A stretch of 44,970 nucleotides of DNA, taken from NCBI GenBank assembly GCA_002418985.1, contig DIFE01000161.1, positions 1 through 44,970 on the forward strand. Direction: 5' to 3'. This document shows positions 35,116 through 42,706 of the stretch, one piece after another. The stretch comes from Deltaproteobacteria bacterium UBA5756. GTDB taxonomy: Bacteria > Desulfobacterota > Syntrophorhabdia > Syntrophorhabdales > Syntrophorhabdaceae. Position numbers and translations under genes: made by a program. The first letter of the stretch is position 1, and every line of letters starts with the position of its first letter. Under the pieces are notes generated by a model. It was not told the origin of the DNA and did not search any database. It saw only the letters and a program-made list of their open reading frames with translations.

Positions 35116-36062
35116 TGGTCCTGCCAAAGTTTGAATACAAGAAAGCGCGGAGCGTGGCCGAGGCGGTCACTCTCTATAAGCAACAAAAAGGCAAGGCACG
35201 GTATCTTGCCGGCGGAACAGACCTGATCCCGCTTATCAAACATAGACTGACGACGCCGAGGACCGTAATTGACCTCAAGGGGATCGGGGAGCTGAAAAGC
35301 ATTGATCGACGGGACGGGTGGCTGACGGTAGGCGCCAACGTTACGCTCTTCGATCTTAAGAACGATCCCGTGACGGGCAAATACTTTCCCGCCCTTTATG
35401 AATCGCTCGACGCCACGTCATGTGAAACGCTCCAGATGCGCGGCACTATCGGCGGCAATATCCTGCAGGACACACGCTGCCTCGAATATAATCAGTCTCT
35501 TGAGTGGCGCACGGCAAGGGGTTTTTGCCTGAGGATGGGCGGCAGCGAGTGCAACGTCGTCAAGGGCGCCAGGACCTGTTTCGCTAATTATTGCAGTGAC
35601 AACGCTCCGGCACTCATCTCCCTGTCGGCAGAAGTGACGCTAGTGGGCTCTGAGGGCGAGCGCACGGTAAAGCTGGGTAACCTGTTCACCGGCGACGGCG
35701 TAAAGCCTTTTGCCCTTGAGGCCGGAGAGATCCTGACGCAGATACTCATACCGATGAAGAAGACGAAAGGTGCTTATGAGAAGTTGCGCGTCCGGGATTC
35801 CATAGACTATCCCCTGGTCGGGGTAGCCGTCAGCGCTGCAGGCGCCAAAGCCAAAGTCTGTGTGGGCGGCGTGGGGCTTGCGCCTCAGGTGTACGACCTT
35901 AAGAACGCGGGCGATGCGGCCGCCGTCAAAGAAGTTGCGGACAAGGCGTCCACGGACTCGAGGCCGGTCGCGAACGCCACACTCACGCCGGCCTACCGGA
36001 AGAAAATGGTCGGGGTCCTCTTGAAACGGGCCGTCAAAAGAGCACTCGCGGAGGGGAAGTGA
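35112..36062 (+). CDS. Mo enzyme 2, FAD subunit with [4Fe-4S] loop (HcrB-like)
   Basis: A 316-residue FAD subunit. The FAD motifs LAGGTDLIPLI and TIGGNILQD are followed by an insertion with Cys123, Cys139, Cys147 and Cys156. The spacings of 16, 8 and 9 are those of the [4Fe-4S] ligands Cys122, Cys138, Cys146 and Cys155 in Thauera aromatica 4-hydroxybenzoyl-CoA reductase. That cluster is known to feed low-potential electrons inward for reductive ring dehydroxylation. The nearby sequence DTRCLEYNQSLEWR also agrees with HcrB. The gene starts in an ATGATG overlap with the large subunit. Confidence 0.92.
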   Translation: MMVLPKFEYKKARSVAEAVTLYKQQKGKARYLAGGTDLIPLIKHRLTTPRTVIDLKGIGELKSIDRRDGWLTVGANVTLFDLKNDPVTGKYFPALYESLDATSCETLQMRGTIGGNILQDTRCLEYNQSLEWRTARGFCLRMGGSECNVVKGARTCFANYCSDNAPALISLSAEVTLVGSEGERTVKLGNLFTGDGVKPFALEAGEILTQILIPMKKTKGAYEKLRVRDSIDYPLVGVAVSAAGAKAKVCVGGVGLAPQVYDLKNAGDAAAVKEVADKASTDSRPVANATLTPAYRKKMVGVLLKRAVKRALAEGK

Positions 36063-36532
36063 TGAAAACAACGAAGGTCAGTTTTCAGATAAATAACGAG
36101 AATGTCACCCTTGAAGTGCGTCCCTATGAGACACTTCTGGAAACTCTCCGTGAACGGCTTGTCCTCACCGGGGCGAAAGAGGCGTGCGGTATGGGGGCCT
36201 GCGGGGCATGCACCGTCATAGTCAACGGAATACCCCTGAGATCTTGTCTCGTGCTTACCCCCGAGGTGGAAGGCGCGGATATCACGACGATAGAGGGTTT
36301 GAGGCAGAACGGAAACCTTCACCCGCTGCAGGAGGCCTTCATGGAGAAGGGGGCAGTCCAGTGCGGTTTTTGTACGTCCGGGATGATAATGACCGCCAAG
36401 GCGCTTCTTGACAGGAATAAGAAGCCGACAAAGAAAGAGATCGTAAGGACGATCTCCTCCAATATATGCCGCTGCACGGGATACAAGAAGATCGTAGAGG
36501 CGGTGGAGGAGGCGGCAAGAAAGACCAGGTAG
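36062..36532 (+). CDS. Mo enzyme 2, [2Fe-2S] subunit (HcrC-like)
   Basis: A 156-residue iron-sulphur subunit. The ATG at 36062 overlaps the FAD subunit stop (TGATG) and has GGAGGGG 5 bases upstream; a GTG at 36059 is the alternative. The two [2Fe-2S] clusters use Cys42, Cys47, Cys50, Cys62 and Cys101, Cys104, Cys136, Cys138. It completes an ABC set in the gene order Mo, FAD, 2Fe-2S, which differs from the order of set 1. The two small subunits are alike in layout but clearly separate paralogues. Confidence 0.93.
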   Translation: MKTTKVSFQINNENVTLEVRPYETLLETLRERLVLTGAKEACGMGACGACTVIVNGIPLRSCLVLTPEVEGADITTIEGLRQNGNLHPLQEAFMEKGAVQCGFCTSGMIMTAKALLDRNKKPTKKEIVRTISSNICRCTGYKKIVEAVEEAARKTR

Positions 36533-36549
36533 ACAAATAAATGATTACT

Positions 36550-36593
36550 ACCGCCTGGAACCGCCCGGAATACAAGAGATGGTTCCAGGCGGT
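36550..36593 (+). terminator. 13-bp inverted repeat after the HcrC-like gene
   Basis: ACCGCCTGGAACC (36550-36562) is perfectly complementary to GGTTCCAGGCGGT (36581-36593) across an 18-base loop. It lies 18 bases after the last gene of the catabolic block. There is no U-run after it, so it may be a weak or factor-assisted terminator or an mRNA 3'-end stabiliser. Confidence 0.6.
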
Positions 36594-36663
36594 TCCGGCT
36601 GTCTTTACGCCCCGTAGGTTATGATGTATACTATGTGGCAGAGAGACGATCCGGAGGTGCAAA

Positions 36664-36957
36664 ATGAAGATAAAGGTTAAAGTCGATTCAAACCTGAAGA
36701 TCAAGAATGTTTTTGAACCTCCCCTGGAACTCGAATTGAAGGATGACGAGAACACTTTGAAGGATGTCCTGGGAAAGCTCGCCGAAAAATATCCTTATCT
36801 GAGGTTTATCGAAAAAGGTGAAATGGGCGACGACCTCAGGCACCTGTACGTTAACGGACAGAGCCATTTTTCCTTCTCAGAGGGACTGAAGAAAGAGCTC
36901 ACCGAGGGCGATACCGTCCTGGTGGAAGCATACATGGATCCTCTGGCAGGGGGATGA
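36664..36957 (+). CDS. MoaD/ThiS-family sulphur carrier protein
   Basis: A 97-residue ubiquitin-like protein beginning MKIKVKVDSNLKIKN and ending in the Gly-Gly that MoaD and ThiS proteins need for thiocarboxylation (DPLAGG). GGAGG precedes the ATG. It could serve Mo- or W-pterin synthesis for the two Mo enzymes upstream. The MoeB/ThiF-like E1 at 42707 is a candidate activator. No MoaE or ThiG is seen, so the final sulphur acceptor is open. It ends 7 bases before repeat element C. Confidence 0.82.
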   Translation: MKIKVKVDSNLKIKNVFEPPLELELKDDENTLKDVLGKLAEKYPYLRFIEKGEMGDDLRHLYVNGQSHFSFSEGLKKELTEGDTVLVEAYMDPLAGG

Positions 36958-36964
36958 AGAGTAC

Positions 36965-37069
36965 GGGTAATGGGTAATAGGAAAAGCGGTCAAAAACGGT
37001 TGACCCATTACCCATTACCTGTATTCCTTCGCCTTTCCCATAACCTATAACCTATCACCCATTACCTAT
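36965..37069. repeat. Heptad-phased inverted repeat element C
   Basis: The left arm GGGTAATGGGTAATAGG (36965-36981) faces CCCATTACCCATTACC (37004-37019). An inner 6-bp stem GGTCAA/TTGACC lies at the tip. A further pyrimidine-rich arm with units CCCATAA, CCTATAA, CCTATCA, CCCATTA follows at 37037-37069. The element fills the whole gap between two convergent genes and runs 15 bases into the methyltransferase gene, supplying its last residues (IGNG) and stop codon. Confidence 0.78.
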
Positions 37070-37660
37070 CTTTTTCATTACCACCCACAGTCCGCCTTCC
37101 GTTATTATCCCGGCATTTTCGGTTATATTGTTTGTTTCCAGGTCTCGTCGTATCCTGTCGACCGCAACCTCCGTCTTGCCGATCAGGAGATTCAGTTTCC
37201 GCGAACGCTCCGCTATGGGGCGGATTACCTGGGCGGGCGTATATTTACCGAAACCGCCGCCGGCGAACATCGTCCCTCCCGGCTTTAAGACGCGAAGAAT
37301 GGCCTGATAATCGATCGTGAAGAATGAAGGGAAGAACAAGGCCCCTCTGAAGACCAGAAGATCGATGCTGTTGTCATCGACGCCTGTCAGTGTCGAGCTT
37401 GTCATCACCGTGTCGATCGTCCCGGTCATATCCCGCTTCTTTATCTCTTCGGCATAAAAGGCTTCCATGGAGGCGGGAAAGGAGGCGATGAGGAAGGAGG
37501 TGCCGATGTGCTGCCTTGCGAGGTCGTAGATCACTCCGCAGAATGGTCCTGCTTCAAGCACTGCGCCATCGGTTCGGCCGTATACCTCGGCGATGTGCCG
37601 GGCCAGATAGGGATAGACCTGTTCCCAGAGAAGGTTGATTTCGCGCACCAGGGAGAACAT
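37055..37660 (-). CDS. SAM-dependent methyltransferase-like protein
   Basis: A 201-residue protein with a class I methyltransferase outline. The motif I position reads VLEAGPFCGV, a variant of the usual acidic-x-Gly-x-Gly pattern. ILRVLKPGGTMFAGGGFGKYTP is the typical post-motif strand with Lys-Pro-Gly-Gly. The substrate cannot be told. It follows the transglutaminase gene by 37 bases and may be last in the moxR operon. Its final codons (IGNG and stop) lie in repeat element C, so the original C-terminus may have been changed by the repeat. Confidence 0.72.
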   Translation of the reverse strand: MFSLVREINLLWEQVYPYLARHIAEVYGRTDGAVLEAGPFCGVIYDLARQHIGTSFLIASFPASMEAFYAEEIKKRDMTGTIDTVMTSSTLTGVDDNSIDLLVFRGALFFPSFFTIDYQAILRVLKPGGTMFAGGGFGKYTPAQVIRPIAERSRKLNLLIGKTEVAVDRIRRDLETNNITENAGIITEGGLWVVMKKIGNG

Positions 37661-37697
37661 GTCTTGAGTATACCAGAAAAACGTCTTGTGAACCGCC

Positions 37698-39653
37698 CTA
37701 AAGACGGCCGTTCCCTTCTTTTTCTTCCCCTGCGAGATGTTTCAGTCTTTTGAGGTTTTCGGGAGTGAAATGTCCATCGCCATAATAGATCTTCTCGTAC
37801 TCACGGACAAATTCCAGCGAGGTGCCCCTCAACTCTTCGTCGGGGATACGCGACAGGAATTCCTCAAGGCCCTCCGATTTCTGTTTTTTATAGCCCGCGG
37901 CATTGAGCCTTTTAAGGAAACGATTGAGAAGCGCCACTTCAGGCGGCTTCACCGACCTCACGAGAAACCAGGCCAGAACGATCAATCCGAAGGATATAAT
38001 AGAGATCCCCGAATACTTCAACACCTTTTTCTGGTGCACGGAAAAGGAGATGGACGGCCTTCTTAATTCGGACATGAGTGTTCTGGTGATGGATATCTGT
38101 CTTTCAAGATTGTAGGTAAGTACAACCCCGTACCAGTAGTAATTTATGGTATCGAAAACCATCCTGAGCCGCAGGAACATACCGTCCCCCGAAGTCGCCG
38201 AGAACGCCTCCGCCGATGCCGGTGTCGGATCGTATCTAACCCATCCCTTACCGGGGATGTGGGCTTCCACCCATATGTGGGCATTTTTCTGGGGAACGAG
38301 ATAATACTTCCCCATCTCATTGTAATATCCGCCGCGGTATCCTCCGACAAGGCGGGACGGGATATCGTTGACACGCAGCAAGACTGCCATCGCCGATGCG
38401 AAATACTCACAATTGCCGGATGGGGAATCGAAGAGAAAACTTTCCAGGGGGTTCTTTGAGAGTGGCAGGCCCTTGAGGGTGTAACTGTACCGGGAAGAAC
38501 CGAGATGGTCCAGCACTCGCCGCAGTGTGGCTGTCTTGTCCCCCCGGACAGCAAGGCTCTTTGCAAGCGAAACAATCAGCGGCGACAGATCGCCCGGAAG
38601 CTGGAGATAAGTTTTCAGATCGATACTTTCTTCGGGTATCACGGCGGAAACCATCGACAGGCTGGCGTAACGAATCCTTCTTTCAACAAATCCCGGTATG
38701 GTGAATGTAAGATCATCATTCTTCCTTACCCTTCTCAAGTCCATGTAAACGGGTTTATCGAGAGCGAAGAGACAGGAATTCTCGTAGGGTTCGAGGTAGA
38801 TTGTCTGGTTGACCGGTTTTCCGGTGATGGTCCCTACACCGGCGTTTGAATAAAGACCCTTTCGAGTACCCTTCCTCCAAGATATACCGTCAAAATGATC
38901 GAGGGTAATACCCCTCCAGTAAAGAGACCCTTCATCGATCCTGTCCATGGTGGCCCGGAAGACAACCCGTTCATCTTCCTGGATGTCCGAGACCTGGCCG
39001 AGCCTTACGTTATCGGTAAATCCCGATCGGGCCTTATCGGCCCTGTTGAGAAAGGTCAGGATGGGATAACTGGTCCGGGGTAGTATTACAAACATGACTG
39101 TGGAAAGCGGGATGGCAAGAAGCGGTATCCAGAGGCACCTGGCGATCATTGTCCTTATCGTTCGGTTCGTGAGCTCCAGGTTCGGATCCTGGGAATAGAA
39201 GGTGAGGAATATGAGCGACAGGGAGAGGAGGATGAAGAAGACGAGGAGATATGCGACAAAGGCCATTCCCAGGGTCATAAGACCCAAACCTGCGAGGACG
39301 AAGAGCGCGAGCGCATATATCTGCATGTAATCGCGCACCTCTTTGCGTTCGAGGAACTTGATCCCCATGAGAACAAAAAGGGCCTCCATGATCTGCCCTA
39401 TCAGGTCCTCGGTGCCGATTCGAGCGAAGAAATAGAGGATGACGACAATGGAGAAAACCGTGAGGATCCTTCGGGAGATGGAGATCTTCTTGAAATCAAG
39501 CCAGGCCGAAAGGCCCATGGCAGCAAAAAGCAAAAGAGGATAGAGAAATGTGATATGGCCCGAGACGGCAAAGATGCAGAGTGCCCCGGTAAGGTACGTA
39601 AAGACATCGACAACGGTACGCACCTTCAACTGTGTAAAACTAAGCGCGATCAT
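37698..39653 (-). CDS. TgpA-like membrane transglutaminase-domain protein
   Basis: A 651-residue membrane protein. The N-terminal half (about residues 15-195) has several hydrophobic helices of the DUF3488 type. A periplasmic transglutaminase core follows with the triad Cys415 (GNCEYFA), His459 (NAHIWVEAH) and Asp475 (YDPTPA). A last membrane helix lies near residue 555 (SGISIISFGLIVLAWFLV), with a short DUF4129-like tail. It is encoded after moxR and the DUF58 gene, the usual trio for which a role in assembling or processing envelope complexes has been proposed. Repeat element D lies between it and the DUF58 gene. Confidence 0.9.
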   Translation of the reverse strand: MIALSFTQLKVRTVVDVFTYLTGALCIFAVSGHITFLYPLLLFAAMGLSAWLDFKKISISRRILTVFSIVVILYFFARIGTEDLIGQIMEALFVLMGIKFLERKEVRDYMQIYALALFVLAGLGLMTLGMAFVAYLLVFFILLSLSLIFLTFYSQDPNLELTNRTIRTMIARCLWIPLLAIPLSTVMFVILPRTSYPILTFLNRADKARSGFTDNVRLGQVSDIQEDERVVFRATMDRIDEGSLYWRGITLDHFDGISWRKGTRKGLYSNAGVGTITGKPVNQTIYLEPYENSCLFALDKPVYMDLRRVRKNDDLTFTIPGFVERRIRYASLSMVSAVIPEESIDLKTYLQLPGDLSPLIVSLAKSLAVRGDKTATLRRVLDHLGSSRYSYTLKGLPLSKNPLESFLFDSPSGNCEYFASAMAVLLRVNDIPSRLVGGYRGGYYNEMGKYYLVPQKNAHIWVEAHIPGKGWVRYDPTPASAEAFSATSGDGMFLRLRMVFDTINYYWYGVVLTYNLERQISITRTLMSELRRPSISFSVHQKKVLKYSGISIISFGLIVLAWFLVRSVKPPEVALLNRFLKRLNAAGYKKQKSEGLEEFLSRIPDEELRGTSLEFVREYEKIYYGDGHFTPENLKRLKHLAGEEKEGNGRL

Positions 39654-39660
39654 TTCTTTT

Positions 39661-39755
39661 AGTAAGGAGTGAAGAGTAAGGAGTAAGGGGTAGAAACCAT
39701 AAACCTTATGCTCCTTCCGTCTTTCACTCCTTACTCCTTACTCCTTACTCTTCAC
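39661..39755. repeat. Heptad-phased inverted repeat element D
   Basis: Units of AGTAAGG and AGTGAAG (39661-39691) face TCCTTAC units and TCTTCAC (39721-39755). The 20 bases at 39669-39688 are an exact reverse complement of 39736-39755. The unit sequence differs from elements A-C but the period of 7 and the layout are the same. It lies inside the moxR-DUF58-tgpA operon and overlaps the end of the DUF58 gene by 18 bases, coding for its last residues VKSKE and the stop. Confidence 0.8.
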
Positions 39756-40619
39756 GGTTTCATAGAGCGCCAGCTCTCTCAACATATTCATCCTGTGTAT
39801 TCCCGTCATATCTGGCGGATACATCCGCCCATTTATTTTGAGTCCGACGGGGACGTTGTTCTTCAGAAGCTGGACGATCGTGTAGGCCACACAGGAAATG
39901 CGCTCCTCGATGTCTTTTATGAAGACCTTTTCGAATTCGATAACGACCGGTTGGTAGGAAAGCGACGAGTGTTCTTTTGTTTTCAGCTTGCCGGTCTTGG
40001 CCGTAGCCTTCCAGTGGATATACTTGATAGGGTCTCCGCGTACATACTCCCTGATGGAAACGATATCCGCATCGTAACCGATCTTATCTGATACATTCTC
40101 CCCTCTTGATTTGCCTTCTTTGTGGTAAAGGCTTGCCAGATCACAGGCTTTCAGTCTCGGCAGGACTGTGATCGTGTAGGTCCGATTCAGTCTTTTGAAG
40201 CGGGTAAAGAAACTGAAAGGGAACGGAGAGTAGACATGGGGATCCTCAATGGTGTGGAGACCCCGCTCCTGAAAGGTCACGCTGGCATACAGGGACGAGG
40301 CGCCCCTGCTCGGTGTAAAAGGAAGAAGGGCCGAAATCCTTTCCGCGGTCAGGCCGATGAGGAAGGCCGGCAAAAACCGGCGCCGGTTTTCCACGGTTAT
40401 CTTAACGGGTATCTGGCTCCCCGCGTAGACCTCCTGGGGAAACTCGATCGCAAGGTCCAGTTTTGAAAGGTTGGTCTTTCCGAAGATACCGGAAATGCTC
40501 ATGAAACTGAGCAGGGCCGAAACAACGAGAAAGACAAGGTTATTGTTGGTGTTCGCCGCCGCTATACCGAGAAAAATGGTGAGCGCTATATAGATGAAGC
40601 CTGCCTTGGATATCTTGAT
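39738..40619 (-). CDS. DUF58 domain protein with apparent ATC start
   Basis: A protein of the MoxR-associated DUF58 family. The first ATG in frame (40502) would cut off a conserved N-terminal part that is clearly present in the DNA: KISKAGFIYIALTIFLG then NTNNNLVFLVVSALLSFM, two membrane helices usual for the family. No ATG, GTG or TTG lies in frame before it. The codon ATC at 40619 overlaps the moxR stop as TAATC, one base from the common TAATG overlap. It gives 293 residues. The DUF58 signature is IREYVRGDPIKYIHWKATAK. The C-terminus comes from repeat D. A sequencing error at the start codon is possible. Confidence 0.8.
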   Translation of the reverse strand: MKISKAGFIYIALTIFLGIAAANTNNNLVFLVVSALLSFMSISGIFGKTNLSKLDLAIEFPQEVYAGSQIPVKITVENRRRFLPAFLIGLTAERISALLPFTPSRGASSLYASVTFQERGLHTIEDPHVYSPFPFSFFTRFKRLNRTYTITVLPRLKACDLASLYHKEGKSRGENVSDKIGYDADIVSIREYVRGDPIKYIHWKATAKTGKLKTKEHSSLSYQPVVIEFEKVFIKDIEERISCVAYTIVQLLKNNVPVGLKINGRMYPPDMTGIHRMNMLRELALYETVKSKE

Positions 40620-41581
40620 TACAGGGGTGTGGGGACGACGTCTACGATTGATCGTACGATCTCCCTTTTGTTGAGGTTCTCATACTCTTCCTTGAAGATC
40701 ACGCGGTGAGGTATTGTGTATTCAACGAGGTCTCTTATGTCCTCGGGTATGACGAAATCCCTGTCGTGGAAGAAAGCATTGGTCCGTGCGGTATTGACAA
40801 TTGTCAGCGCCCCCCTCGTGGAGAGCCCGGCCGAGAGATATTCGCTTGTTCTTGTTTCCTGTATGATGGAAAGTGTGTATTCGAGGATTTTGTCGGAAAC
40901 ATGGATGCTGCTGGCGATTTCCTCCTGGATTCGGAAAACTTCTTCCTGACTGACGACGGGATCGATATCGTATATGTCCTCTCTCTTGCTGCCGATCTTG
41001 AGGATTTCCTTCTCGGCCTGCCGGGACGGATAGCCGATACTTATCTTCATCATGAAACGATCGAGCTGCGATTCGGGCAGGGGGAAGGTCCCGAACTGCT
41101 CCGCCGGGTTTTGGGTGGCTATGACGCAGAAAAGCCGGGGAAGTTTGTACGTCTTGCCTTCGATGGTGACCTGCTTTTCCTCCATGGCTTCGAGAAGGGC
41201 GCTCTGCGTCTTGGGGGTTGCGCGGTTGATCTCGTCACAGAGGACAATATTATTGAAAATCGGTCCGGGGTGGAAATCGAACTCTCCCGATGTCTTGTTG
41301 TATATTGACAGGCCGGTGATGTCCGTGGGAAGGAGATCGCTTGTGCACTGGATCCGGCCGAATGTAAGCCCGAGCGACTTTGCGATCCCAATGGCGAGGG
41401 TTGTTTTTCCCAGGCCGGGAAGGTCTTCTATAAGCAAATGCCCCCGGGAGAAAAAGGAGATAAGGGACAGGGCGAGGGGTCTTTCCTTCCCCTGAAGGTA
41501 TACGGAGAGGGAATCGGTGATGTGCCGGATCTTGTTGACGTCCAATCGAATGGCGAGATCTCTGCCGTCCATGCACTCCAT
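40619..41581 (-). CDS. MoxR-family AAA+ ATPase
   Basis: A 320-residue AAA+ ATPase from the ATG at 41581 (MECMDGRDLA); the ATG at 41572 is an alternative. Walker A is GLPGLGKTT (about 56-63), Walker B and neighbours are LCDEINRATPKTQSALLEAM, and sensor 1 is ATQNPAEQFGTFPLPESQLDRF. MoxR proteins act as chaperones in assembly of protein complexes, often with von Willebrand-type or DUF58 partners. It heads the operon with the DUF58 and transglutaminase genes. Its client here is unknown. Confidence 0.92.
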   Translation of the reverse strand: MECMDGRDLAIRLDVNKIRHITDSLSVYLQGKERPLALSLISFFSRGHLLIEDLPGLGKTTLAIGIAKSLGLTFGRIQCTSDLLPTDITGLSIYNKTSGEFDFHPGPIFNNIVLCDEINRATPKTQSALLEAMEEKQVTIEGKTYKLPRLFCVIATQNPAEQFGTFPLPESQLDRFMMKISIGYPSRQAEKEILKIGSKREDIYDIDPVVSQEEVFRIQEEIASSIHVSDKILEYTLSIIQETRTSEYLSAGLSTRGALTIVNTARTNAFFHDRDFVIPEDIRDLVEYTIPHRVIFKEEYENLNKREIVRSIVDVVPTPL

Positions 41582-41778
41582 TGTAACACACCCGGAAGAC
41601 AATCGCCAATCAAGAAGATAATCACCAATGACCAAATTCCACTGACCAAACAAACTACAGTAAGCGATTTAACGGTAACCAGACCTAAGGTTCACGCTCT
41701 CTCCCTCTTTCGGTCATTTGTGACTATCTTCATGGCCTCTTTCTTGACAAACCGGGGTAATTCAGATTGAATAGAAGC

Positions 41779-42696
41779 ATGCAATCCCCTCCTTGTTTTC
41801 CGGCATTCAAACCTGTTGAGCTCGAGGACAGGCGGGTCATCACCGACATCCTGCGGGGATATCGGCCCGTCACATCGGAACTCACCTTTACGAACCTTTT
41901 TATATGGAGGAAGCATTTCGACCTTCAATGGTCGGTTCACAAGGATTGGCTGTGCATCATCGGCAAGGAGGACATGTGCCCGAGGTTCGCCATAGGACCA
42001 ATCGGCCCCCCCGGGCGGACCGATACGGCACGGCTCCTTCTGGAATGGCTTAAAGGACAGACCAACGGGGATTCCGAGCCCTGCATCGAACGTGCCGACG
42101 AAAGGCTTGCCCTCGAGTTGTCGGATGTACCCGGGCTTATCGTGGAGGAGACGCGGGAACATTTCGACTATGTTTACCTGACGCGGGATCTCATAGATCT
42201 GGCTGGAAATAAGTATAGAACGAAAAGGAACCATATCAACCAGTTCCATCGTGCCTGCGGGTCATACACATATGAAGAACTTGATGAAAGGCACGTGGAA
42301 GCATGCCTGGCCCTTCAGGAGAGATGGTGTCTCCTCAGGCGGTGCAAAGAGGACCTCAACCTGCAGGGTGAATGGGACGCGACAAAAGAGATCCTCATGA
42401 ACTATCGTGCTTTGGAAATAGCGGGCGCTGTCATAATAGTTGCCTCCGAGGTGAAGGCATTTACGCTCGGTGAATCCCTGGGCGACGACATGGCTGTGAT
42501 CCATATAGAAAAGGCCGATCCTGAAATACCCGGTCTGTATCAGCTTATCAACCAGCAGTTCTGCGCGAGACGATGGAACAACGTAAGATTCGTCAATCGG
42601 GAGCAAGACCTTGGGATGCCTGGGCTCCGGGAGGCCAAGCTTTCCTACAACCCCGACCATTTCGTCAAGAAATACAGGATAATGCTGCAAGGGTGA
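41779..42696 (+). CDS. DUF2156 protein (phosphatidylglycerol lysyltransferase C-terminal-like)
   Basis: A 305-residue protein from the ATG at 41779; a TTG at 41767 is the alternative, and neither has a strong binding site. It looks like a double GNAT-fold DUF2156 protein (SELTFTNLFIWRKHF; KYRTKRNHINQFHRACG; RFVNREQDLGMPGLREAKLSYNP). The C-terminal domain of MprF, which transfers lysine to lipid, belongs to this group, but the membrane part is absent here. The actual acyl or aminoacyl acceptor is unknown. It is divergent from moxR and 10 bases before the E1-like gene. Confidence 0.78.
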   Translation: MQSPPCFPAFKPVELEDRRVITDILRGYRPVTSELTFTNLFIWRKHFDLQWSVHKDWLCIIGKEDMCPRFAIGPIGPPGRTDTARLLLEWLKGQTNGDSEPCIERADERLALELSDVPGLIVEETREHFDYVYLTRDLIDLAGNKYRTKRNHINQFHRACGSYTYEELDERHVEACLALQERWCLLRRCKEDLNLQGEWDATKEILMNYRALEIAGAVIIVASEVKAFTLGESLGDDMAVIHIEKADPEIPGLYQLINQQFCARRWNNVRFVNREQDLGMPGLREAKLSYNPDHFVKKYRIMLQG

Positions 42697-42706
42697 CGGA
42701 TAGAAA

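Noticed and set aside
41744..41772. TTGACA promoter for the DUF2156 gene
   Set aside because: A -10 box at proper spacing would fall on the start codon itself.
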